Shown: in pieces, positions 1 to 5,230 of the stretch
Position numbering within the stretch: the stretch's first letter is position 1
How the letters are laid out: the number at the start of each line of letters is the position of its first letter
Assembly: GCA_019322375.1 (NCBI GenBank)
Contig: JAHWIP010000071.1
Span: 1 to 5,508, forward strand
Direction: 5' to 3'
DNA: 5,508 bases
Source of the DNA: Candidatus Woesearchaeota archaeon
Lineage (GTDB): Archaea; Nanobdellota; Nanobdellia; Woesearchaeales; SM23-78
Program-made: the position numbers and the translations under genes
The notes under the pieces: model-generated
Told to the model about the DNA's origin: nothing
Databases searched by the model: none
What the model saw: the letters and a program-made list of their open reading frames with translations, nothing else

Positions 1-162
1 GATGATTCTAAATGACCAATACTTATCCTGATACATGCCTGTGGCACTGTTGAAGAAGATGAAAAAGAGATAAAACTATGGTTCAAGCCAGAAGACATTC
101 ATGCATGGAAAAGAGTTGATGAGATTTTGCTTTACAGGAAAGGAGATAAAGATTTAAAATGA
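1..162 (+). pseudogene. 3' end of an unidentified gene, apparently disrupted or truncated
   Basis: Frame 1 is open from base 16 to the TGA at 160-162 and reads about 48 residues, including the stretches CGTVEEDEKEIKLWF and KPEDIHAWKRVDEIL. It is charged, soluble-looking and protein-like in composition. The TGA overlaps the next gene's ATG as ATGA, the usual layout of a coupled archaeal operon, which supports real translation. However, frame 1 has a TGA at 13-15 and no ATG, GTG or usable TTG after it until near the end. ATGs at 2 (frame 2) and 12 (frame 3) lead into short ORFs that end at 31 and 53. Either an indel has separated the start from this tail, or this is a decayed remnant, or the window edge contains a sequence error. 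I do not recognise the family and assign no function. Confidence 0.4.
142..145 (+). promoter_or_regulatory. Shine-Dalgarno site for the MazG-like gene
   Basis: GGAG lies inside the end of the upstream reading frame, 13 nt before the ATG at 159. The spacing is long, so initiation may rely partly on coupling through the ATGA overlap. Confidence 0.4.
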
Positions 163-530
163 AAAAAGCCCAGGAAATAGTTGCTAAGTTCAATCAGGAA
201 AGAGGTTGGGATAAGGACATTACTTATCTAAAAGATTTTCTTCTTAATATCTGCGAGGAAACAGGCGAAGTATGGAACCATATAAAATGGATTAATGTTG
301 AGAAGCAGAAAAAAGTGATTGAAGAACATAAAGATGAATGGATTGATTTTATTGGTGACGAGCTCTTCCTGGTTTTAAAGATTGCTTATCTATTGGATAT
401 TGATGCTCAAGAAGCTTTTGAAAAAACAATGGCTGATTATGAAAAAAGGTTTCCTGCTGAGAAGATTAGAAAGCTAAAACACGGCAATCCTCTTGCAGGA
501 GGCATGGATGATAAACAAAAAACTGAATAA
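159..530 (+). CDS. MazG-like nucleotide pyrophosphohydrolase
   Basis: This 123-residue protein is a single all-alpha MazG-type domain, the size usual for stand-alone MazG-like enzymes. The family hydrolyses (d)NTPs to NMP and pyrophosphate in the cytosol, often as nucleotide-pool house-cleaning, using Mg2+ held by acidic residues. Visible are the first acidic helix motif EExxE (E33, E34, E37) and a second helix with E60, D63, D67 and E68. The following LLDIDAQEAFEKTMADYEKRFP stretch (about residues 78-99) matches the typical family tail after the GD motif. Aligned on GD (66-67), the canonical ExxD glutamate falls on F64, with acidic residues displaced to 60 and 63, so metal binding may be rearranged. 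The C-terminal 20 residues are a polar tail. The ATG overlaps the upstream stop, and EF-2 follows after 12 nt, which suggests an operon. The family is fairly secure; the substrate cannot be told from sequence. Confidence 0.8.
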   Translation: MKKAQEIVAKFNQERGWDKDITYLKDFLLNICEETGEVWNHIKWINVEKQKKVIEEHKDEWIDFIGDELFLVLKIAYLLDIDAQEAFEKTMADYEKRFPAEKIRKLKHGNPLAGGMDDKQKTE

Positions 531-536
531 AGGTGA
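531..536 (+). promoter_or_regulatory. Shine-Dalgarno site that fixes the EF-2 start
   Basis: AGGTGA is a strong match to the archaeal anti-SD sequence. It begins directly after the MazG-like stop codon and sits 6 nt before the ATG at 543. This favours 543 over the in-frame ATG at 552. Confidence 0.7.
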
Positions 537-542
537 ATTATC

Positions 543-2729
543 ATGGCAAAGATGGTTGACAAGGTTAAATCAATTATGACTAAGCCCAAGCAGATTAGGA
601 ATATTGCTATTGCTGCTCATATTGATCATGGAAAAACCACTTTGAGTGATAACTTGCTGGCTGGTGCTGGCATGATGAGCGAGGAGCTTGCTGGCAAGGC
701 TCTGCAATTGGATTTTCATGAGGATGAGCAGACAAGAGGCATTACTATTGATACTGCTGCTGTTAACATGGTGCATGATGTTGAGGGAAAAGAATACTTA
801 ATCAATCTTCAGGATACTCCTGGGCATGTTGATTTTGGAGGAGATGTTACCAGGGCTATGAGGGCTGTTGATGGAACAGTTGTTCTTTGCTGTGCTTCAG
901 AAGGAATTATGCCTCAGACAGAAACTGTTCTTAGGCAGGCTTTAAAGGAAAGGGTTAAGCCTATTCTTTTTATTAACAAGGCTGACAGGCTTATCAGAGA
1001 GCTAAAACTATCTCCTGAGCAGATGCAGGAAAGATTTGTAAAAATCATTACTCATGCTAATAAATTAATCATGGATATTGCTGAGAAAGAGTACGGCCCT
1101 AAGTGGCAGGTTAATGTTAATGACGGCAGTGTGTGCTTTGGAAGTGCTTATCATAAATGGGCTTTGTCAATTGATTACATGAAACAGCACAACATAACTT
1201 TTAAGGATATTATTGAGGCTTATGAAAAAGATACTTGGAAAGAACTTGGTAAAAAAGCTCCTCTTCACAAAGTTCTGCTTAATGCTGTTATCAAGCATTT
1301 ACCAGACCCTTTGGCTGCCCAGAAATACAGGATTCCTAAGATTTGGCATGGTGACTCTGAAAGCCCTCTGGGTAAAAGCCTTATGAACTGCGACCCCAAA
1401 GGTCCTATCATGTTTATTGTTACAAAAGTTGTTGTTGACCCGCAGGCAGGAGAGATAAGCTCTGGCAGGCTTTTCTCAGGAACCCTGCACAAAGGAGACA
1501 CAATCCATCTTTTTAAGGCTAAATCCACTCTTAGAACACAACAGGTTTACATCTATAATGGTGCTAAAAGAGAGATTGTTGATAATGTTCCTCCAGGCAA
1601 TATAATTGGCATTGGAGGGTTAAAAAATGCTTATCCAGGAGAAACTGTTAGTGGTGAGCAAGGAGCAGAGCCTTTTGAAGCAATCACTCATATCTTTGAG
1701 CCTGTAATGACTAAATCTATTGAGGTTAAAAACCCTGCTGACCTTCCAAAACTAATAGATGTATTAATGCAGGTTGGCAAGGAAGACCCAAGCATTGTTA
1801 TTGAGATTAACCAGGAAACAGGAGAGTACCTGATGCACGGCATGGGAGAACTCCACTTAGAGGTTATTGAGAACAGGATAAAAAGTGAAAAACATGTTGA
1901 TATCAAGACCAGTGCACCCATTGTGGTATACCGGGAGACTGTTAGAAAGGAGAGCCCTGACAGTGTTGAAGGCAAGAGTCCTAACAAGCACAACAAGGTG
2001 TACACGCACGTAGAAATCCTAGAGCCAGAGGTTGCCAAGGCTTTTAAAGAGAAAAAGATAAGAGAGGGCAGGATTAAGAAAAAAGACAAGGATGTATGGG
2101 AAGCCTTTATAGAAGCTGGCTATGATGCAAAGAGTGCAAGAAATGTTAGGTGCGTGTGTAAGGGTAATATATTAGTTGACGGCACAAGAGGAATTGTTCA
2201 TATAGGTGAAGTAATGGAAATGATTACTGACATGTTTGAGGATGTTATGAAAGCAGGGCCAATAGCAAGAGAGCCTTGCATCAATGTAAAAGTTGTTATT
2301 GATGACCTGAAACTGCACGAAGATGCAATACACAGAGGACCAGCACAGACATACCCTGCAGTAAGGGATAGTATCAGAGGAGGAATGATGACTGCAAATC
2401 CGCTCTTGTTTGAGCCTGTGCAGACGCTTCAGTTTGAGGCTCCTGTTGAATTCATGGGAGAGATAAGCAAGCTGATAGCTAACAAAAGAGGGCAATTACT
2501 AGACATGGTGCAGGAAGGAGAGATGATAACTGTAAAAGGCAAGCTGCCAGTAGGAGAGATGTTTGGACTGGCAAGTGATTTAAGAAGCGCAACAGGTGGA
2601 AGAGGCAACTTCTACTTAGTAGACCAGAACTTTGAGAAGCTGCCAGAAGAGCTGCAGGAAAAGATTAAAAGGCAGATAAGAAGCAGAAAAGGCATTGACT
2701 TGGATGCAGAGGTTGCAAAGGGGAAATAA
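543..2729 (+). CDS. fusA: Archaeal translation elongation factor 2 (aEF-2)
   Basis: This 728-residue GTPase drives ribosomal translocation in the cytosol, and its length is normal for archaeal EF-2. The G domain (about 1-275) carries G1 AHIDHGKTT (25-33), G2 TRGIT (64-68), G3 DTPGH (91-95), G4 NKAD (145-148) and G5 GSA (200-202). Domain II begins near PLGK (275). Domain III spans about 386-460 and includes HGMGELHLE (432-440). Domain IV spans about 470-625 and domain V about 625 to the end. The domain IV tip reads LHEDAIHRGPAQ, placing the presumed diphthamide histidine at H597. That motif and the RGPAQ loop mark the archaeal class rather than bacterial EF-G. The start is set by AGGTGA 6 nt upstream. 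The gene follows the MazG-like gene by 12 nt and ends in a T-rich terminator. Oddly, third-position codon choice changes along the gene: Ala is almost all GCT in the first third and mostly GCA in the last third. The identity is not in doubt. Confidence 0.98.
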   Translation: MAKMVDKVKSIMTKPKQIRNIAIAAHIDHGKTTLSDNLLAGAGMMSEELAGKALQLDFHEDEQTRGITIDTAAVNMVHDVEGKEYLINLQDTPGHVDFGGDVTRAMRAVDGTVVLCCASEGIMPQTETVLRQALKERVKPILFINKADRLIRELKLSPEQMQERFVKIITHANKLIMDIAEKEYGPKWQVNVNDGSVCFGSAYHKWALSIDYMKQHNITFKDIIEAYEKDTWKELGKKAPLHKVLLNAVIKHLPDPLAAQKYRIPKIWHGDSESPLGKSLMNCDPKGPIMFIVTKVVVDPQAGEISSGRLFSGTLHKGDTIHLFKAKSTLRTQQVYIYNGAKREIVDNVPPGNIIGIGGLKNAYPGETVSGEQGAEPFEAITHIFEPVMTKSIEVKNPADLPKLIDVLMQVGKEDPSIVIEINQETGEYLMHGMGELHLEVIENRIKSEKHVDIKTSAPIVVYRETVRKESPDSVEGKSPNKHNKVYTHVEILEPEVAKAFKEKKIREGRIKKKDKDVWEAFIEAGYDAKSARNVRCVCKGNILVDGTRGIVHIGEVMEMITDMFEDVMKAGPIAREPCINVKVVIDDLKLHEDAIHRGPAQTYPAVRDSIRGGMMTANPLLFEPVQTLQFEAPVEFMGEISKLIANKRGQLLDMVQEGEMITVKGKLPVGEMFGLASDLRSATGGRGNFYLVDQNFEKLPEELQEKIKRQIRSRKGIDLDAEVAKGK

Positions 2730-2730
2730 A

Positions 2731-2752
2731 TTTTTTTGTTTTTCTTTTCTTA
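2731..2752 (+). terminator. Oligo-T transcription terminator after EF-2
   Basis: A run of seven T begins 2 nt after the EF-2 stop, followed by further T5 and T4 runs broken by G and C. Archaeal RNA polymerase terminates at such U-rich tracts without needing a hairpin, and none is evident here. It would end the MazG-like/EF-2 transcript. Confidence 0.65.
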
Positions 2753-2775
2753 TTTACTAATCAATAGTAGTTAAT

Positions 2776-2784
2776 TTTATAAAG
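2776..2784 (+). promoter_or_regulatory. TATA box for the histidine-kinase-like ATPase gene
   Basis: TTTATAAAG is centred about 26 bp before the ATG at 2806, the usual archaeal distance from TATA box to transcription start. Transcription would then start at or next to the ATG. No SD sequence precedes that ATG, which agrees with a leaderless mRNA. No strong purine-rich BRE is evident. Confidence 0.6.
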
Positions 2785-2805
2785 TAAATAAAAATCCTAT
2801 GCTGT

Positions 2806-3834
2806 ATGAAAAAATTAAAAATAATGTTCAAGCCTGAAGATATAACAAATGTATTCAGGCAAGCTAACAGCCTTGATGATGATGAAGAAATAGAAGAATT
2901 TCATATTATTGAACAACATGCCCTGATTGGTTCACTAATGCCTTTATATGATGATATTCATTATTCAAAAAAAGAAAAATTAAGCAGATATTATCTACAT
3001 AATTTAAATCAAAGAGCTTACTTACAAAATGCTTCTCAACTTGAAAACGCAATTCTTATGTGTCTGCGTGCATTCTTCAAAACTGTCAGAAGAAAAAGAT
3101 TTCCTAAGAAGTGGATTACTGAAAAAGCTGAAATATATTGTAAAAGCCTTGAGCAACTAACTAATTACATGCCTGTAAAAGAACATCTTCTAACACTAGG
3201 TAAATTAAATAAATGGCAGAAAGAATTTATTGGAGACTCAGATGTTGCAGCAAGAATTCATATTCACTCAGCAAACAGGGTGTTCTCACCTAAATCAGAA
3301 AAAGAAATATATTATTTAGATTCTGAAAATCATTTCATAGAAATGCAGGCGCTTTTAAAACCAGAAGGAATTAATTTAGTGTTAGGCAAAGTTCAAAATA
3401 TAGAAACCAAAGAAGATTATGTTCGCTATGCAATTGAACCATTAATCTTAAATGTAAGGCAACATGCTTTTAACCCGGAGAATGATATTCATAACAGAAG
3501 AGAAGACAAGAAATTCTGGAAAGCTGCCGGTGTTTTTGGTTTTCCCAGAAACAAAAAAGCAAAGCGCGGAAAGTATATACTTAGAGTACAAGACAATGGG
3601 TTTGGAATAAGAAAAGAAAATTTATCACATGTTTTTGAAAAAGGATTTACATCAAAACCAGAAAATGAAACAGAACACGGCATTGGTTTATGGGGTGTGA
3701 AGCGGTTTGTTGAAAAAAATGGCGGCACTATTAAGGTAAAAACAGAGTTTGGTAAAGGAACGACTTTTGATATGACCATACCTTATATTCAAAATCATAT
3801 TCTTTATGTTCAGAATTCTGTTACAAAAAAATAG
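2806..3834 (+). CDS. Orphan histidine-kinase-type (GHKL) ATPase, soluble
   Basis: This 342-residue protein has a C-terminal HATPase_c domain (about 190-330). The N box is around EPLILNVRQHAF, with the Mg-binding N216. The G1 box is DNGFGI (263-268), followed by an F-box-like VFEKGFTSK. The G2 box is HGIGLWGV (291-298), followed by the usual KNGGTIKV strand. About 30 residues rich in Lys and Arg separate the N box from G1, longer than in standard kinases. The N-terminal 190 residues are mostly helical, charged and unrecognised. They show no transmembrane segment, no PAS or receiver signature, and no H-box of the form HExxxP or HDxxT; H38 (EQHALIGSLMP) is only a weak candidate. The family binds ATP, and phosphotransfer to a response regulator is possible but unproven. 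No response regulator lies in the window. The ATG at 2806 fits the TATA spacing, so the mRNA is likely leaderless. The ATPase domain is secure; the cellular role is unknown. Confidence 0.85.
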   Translation: MKKLKIMFKPEDITNVFRQANSLDDDEEIEEFHIIEQHALIGSLMPLYDDIHYSKKEKLSRYYLHNLNQRAYLQNASQLENAILMCLRAFFKTVRRKRFPKKWITEKAEIYCKSLEQLTNYMPVKEHLLTLGKLNKWQKEFIGDSDVAARIHIHSANRVFSPKSEKEIYYLDSENHFIEMQALLKPEGINLVLGKVQNIETKEDYVRYAIEPLILNVRQHAFNPENDIHNRREDKKFWKAAGVFGFPRNKKAKRGKYILRVQDNGFGIRKENLSHVFEKGFTSKPENETEHGIGLWGVKRFVEKNGGTIKVKTEFGKGTTFDMTIPYIQNHILYVQNSVTKK

Positions 3835-3875
3835 ATAAAACCAAAACCCTTAAAAAACCCTCATTCTTCCAAATC

Positions 3876-3883
3876 CATATAAT
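3876..3883 (+). promoter_or_regulatory. Probable TATA box for the FKBP gene
   Basis: CATATAAT lies 50-57 bp before the FKBP start and predicts transcription from near 3905, giving a leader of roughly 28 nt that contains the SD site. A T6 run (3908-3913) falls just after that point. It could instead terminate transcripts from the upstream ATPase gene. Confidence 0.4.
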
Positions 3884-3918
3884 CGTTGAAATGAGTTCTT
3901 ATGCTTGTTTTTTCGACT

Positions 3919-3923
3919 AGGAG
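3919..3923 (+). promoter_or_regulatory. Shine-Dalgarno site for the FKBP gene
   Basis: AGGAG sits 9 nt before the ATG at 3933 and supports that start codon. Confidence 0.6.
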
Positions 3924-3932
3924 AAGATATAC

Positions 3933-4361
3933 ATGACTCTAAAAAACGGAGACAAAGTAAAGGTTGAGTACACAGGAAGCTTAGAGGATGGAACTGTTTT
4001 TGACAGCTCTGAAAAACATGGCAAGCCATTGGAGTTTGAGATAGGCAAAGGAATGATAATCCCTGGGTTTGAAAAAGCACTTATGGATATGAAGAAAGGA
4101 GATGAAAAAGAAATCACTTTAAAACCTTCAGAAGCTTATGGAGACCCAAACCCTGAGCTGGTTAAAAAAATACCCAAAGACCAGCTTCCAAAAGAGCAGG
4201 AGCCCAAAAAAGGAATGGTGCTATTGATAAGCCTGCCAACAGGGCAGCAGGTGCCTGCAAGAATAACAGAAGTAACAAATAAAGAAGTAAGCATTGACTT
4301 AAACCATCCTTTGTCTGGCAAGACCCTGAAGTTCAAGATAAAGCTGGTAGGGGTTAATTAG
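3933..4361 (+). CDS. FKBP-type peptidyl-prolyl cis-trans isomerase with insert-in-flap domain (SlyD-like)
   Basis: This 142-residue cytosolic protein speeds cis-trans isomerisation of X-Pro bonds and acts as a folding chaperone. The FKBP core is built from residues 1-71 plus about 124-142. Core signatures include KVKVEYTGSLEDGTVFDSS (Y13, F23 and D24 are family pocket residues), FEIGKGMIIPGFEKAL and the AYG at 68-70. Between them, residues about 72-123 form the insert-in-flap (IF) domain, recognisable by its PKDQLP stretch and the VPARITEV strand. The chain then returns to the core at NHPLSGKTLKFKIKLV. The length matches short archaeal FKBPs. It lacks the His/Cys-rich metal-binding tail of bacterial SlyD. 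No signal peptide is present. Its own TATA-like element and SD site suggest an independent transcript, closed by T-tracts directly after the stop. Confidence 0.95.
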   Translation: MTLKNGDKVKVEYTGSLEDGTVFDSSEKHGKPLEFEIGKGMIIPGFEKALMDMKKGDEKEITLKPSEAYGDPNPELVKKIPKDQLPKEQEPKKGMVLLISLPTGQQVPARITEVTNKEVSIDLNHPLSGKTLKFKIKLVGVN

Positions 4362-4362
4362 A

Positions 4363-4380
4363 TTTTTTATCTGTTTTTTC
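4363..4380 (+). terminator. Oligo-T terminator after FKBP
   Basis: Two T6 runs (4363-4368 and 4374-4379) start 2 nt after the FKBP stop, the typical archaeal U-tract termination signal. Confidence 0.6.
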
Positions 4381-4417
4381 TTATAATTTTAATTCTCATT
4401 AAATTCATAGAAACATA

Positions 4418-4426
4418 TTTATAAAC
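4418..4426 (+). promoter_or_regulatory. TATA box for the lipoprotein gene
   Basis: TTTATAAAC, preceded by the A-rich AGAAACA as a possible BRE, predicts transcription from about 4447-4449. That coincides with an ATG at 4449 that opens a 9-codon ORF. The lipoprotein ATG lies about 26 nt further on. Confidence 0.6.
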
Positions 4427-4448
4427 CAAAGCATTATACAGTATTAAT

Positions 4449-4478
4449 ATGAAACCTTTTCCAGAGGTGGGAACATGA
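4449..4478 (+). CDS. Putative 9-codon leaderless mini-ORF ahead of the lipoprotein gene
   Basis: The ATG at 4449 opens the peptide MKPFPEVGT, and its TGA overlaps the lipoprotein ATG as ATGA. The TATA box at 4418-4426 would start transcription at or next to this ATG, so it could be translated leaderlessly and hand ribosomes to the downstream start. The lipoprotein also has its own strong SD inside the mini-ORF, so the ORF may be chance or a minor element. Its composition suggests no function. Confidence 0.25.
   Translation: MKPFPEVGT
4464..4469 (+). promoter_or_regulatory. Shine-Dalgarno site that fixes the lipoprotein start
   Basis: GAGGTG matches the anti-SD sequence strongly and lies 5 nt before the ATG at 4475. 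That start places the signal peptide exactly at the N-terminus. Confidence 0.7.
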
Positions 4479-5128
4479 AAAAATGGATAATTGCCTTAAC
4501 CATTCTGATAGCACTTGCAAGTTTGTTCTTAATAACTGGCTGTGTGCAAAAAAAAGTGATAATTGATGATAAAAAACAAGAGCCAATTGGAGGGGACAAG
4601 GATGAGCACGGATGCATAGGCAGTGCTGGGTATACCTGGTGCGAGGCAAAGCAGAAATGCTTGAGAGAATGGGAGGAGCCATGTGAAGCAGCAACAGAAC
4701 CAGAAGAAGAACCAAAAGGCTGCCCTGAAGACGCCAAAATCTGTCCTGACGGAAGTGTTGTAGTAAGGGATTCAGAGAATAACTGTGAGTTTCCAGACTG
4801 CCCTGAACCAGAAAAAGAATACAAACAAACAGACCCTGAGATTTGCAAATACGTAGAACTCAAATGCCCTGAAGGAGAAATACCATTCTTTGATGAAAAA
4901 GGATGCGGTTGTGTAGCAGGAGAACCTGGGCCTAAAAAATATTTCTGCCTAAGAGAACAAGACGCAGTCCCATACGCATGCACCATGGAGTACAAACCTG
5001 TGTGCGGATGGGCAAATGAGAATATCCAATGCTTAAAATATCCCTGCGCCAGCACATACTCAAACCAATGCATGGCATGCTTTGATGAGAATGTTGAATA
5101 CTGGACAGAAGGCGAGTGTCCTGAGTGA
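4475..5128 (+). CDS. Cys-rich secreted lipoprotein with a Kazal-like C-terminal module
   Basis: This 217-residue protein begins with a signal peptide: MKKW, then a hydrophobic stretch (about 5-20) ending in the lipobox ITGC. Lipidation at C23 would anchor it to the outer face of the membrane. The mature part is acidic and has 20 further cysteines, an even number that suits disulfides. Four modules can be seen. Residues 47-70 contain CIGSAGYTWCEAKQKC. Residues 83-109 contain KICPDGSVV and NNCEFPDC. Residues 124-146 end in FDEKGCGC. Residues 158-215 resemble a Kazal protease-inhibitor domain (CTMEYKPVCG, then TYSNQCMAC and GEC), with extra residues and two extra cysteines inserted after PVCG. 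Acidic Pro/Glu linkers (about 71-82 and 110-121) separate modules. Kazal domains usually inhibit serine proteases, but activity here is only inferred. The gene has its own TATA box and SD. Surface location is well supported; function is unknown. Confidence 0.85.
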   Translation: MKKWIIALTILIALASLFLITGCVQKKVIIDDKKQEPIGGDKDEHGCIGSAGYTWCEAKQKCLREWEEPCEAATEPEEEPKGCPEDAKICPDGSVVVRDSENNCEFPDCPEPEKEYKQTDPEICKYVELKCPEGEIPFFDEKGCGCVAGEPGPKKYFCLREQDAVPYACTMEYKPVCGWANENIQCLKYPCASTYSNQCMACFDENVEYWTEGECPE

Positions 5129-5130
5129 AA

Positions 5131-5147
5131 TATTTATTTTTCAGTTT
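5131..5147 (+). terminator. Weak T-rich terminator after the lipoprotein gene
   Basis: A T-rich tract with T3, T5 and T3 runs starts 2 nt after the stop codon. It is weaker than the two terminators upstream. Confidence 0.35.
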
Positions 5148-5199
5148 ACACAAAGAAAGCAGGTATGAGAGTGTAAGGTTGATGCAGGCAGGCGATAGA

Positions 5200-5209
5200 T
5201 TTATAAAAT
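5200..5209 (+). promoter_or_regulatory. TATA box for the methyltransferase-like gene
   Basis: TTTATAAAAT is centred about 26 bp before the ATG at 5231, and no SD sequence precedes that ATG. A leaderless transcript is predicted, as for the ATPase gene. Confidence 0.6.
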
Positions 5210-5230
5210 TTGTATTTATTCCATAGTAGT

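Noticed and set aside
13..15. TGA read through as a sense codon or selenocysteine in the upstream partial gene
   Set aside because: TGA also ends this same frame at 160-162 and ends the lipoprotein gene, and no recoding hairpin is visible. An indel or an edge effect is simpler.
1688..2089. A 133-codon open frame on the minus strand inside EF-2
   Set aside because: It sits entirely within the unmistakable EF-2 gene, has no promoter or SD of its own, and its low-complexity Ser/Leu/Ile content follows from the complementary codons.
2730..2805. Possible small RNA gene in the EF-2/ATPase gap
   Set aside because: The 76 bases are fully explained by a T-rich terminator and a TATA promoter, and no stable stem or tRNA-like pattern is visible.
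82..2843. The shared FKPEDI peptide in the upstream gene tail (near base 82) and in the ATPase N-terminus (near base 2827)
   Set aside because: The similarity covers only about six residues, with no extension on either side and different following sequence. This looks like coincidence rather than a duplication.
4444..5073. A 209-codon open frame on the minus strand opposite the lipoprotein gene
   Set aside because: It lies almost wholly antisense to a gene with a clear signal peptide, lipobox, SD and TATA box. Its translation is Ser/Cys/His-rich with no domain pattern, as expected for a complement shadow.
5182..5226. A 14-codon ORF between the lipoprotein and methyltransferase genes
   Set aside because: It has no SD or upstream TATA box and instead contains the TATA box of the following gene. 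It is most likely chance.
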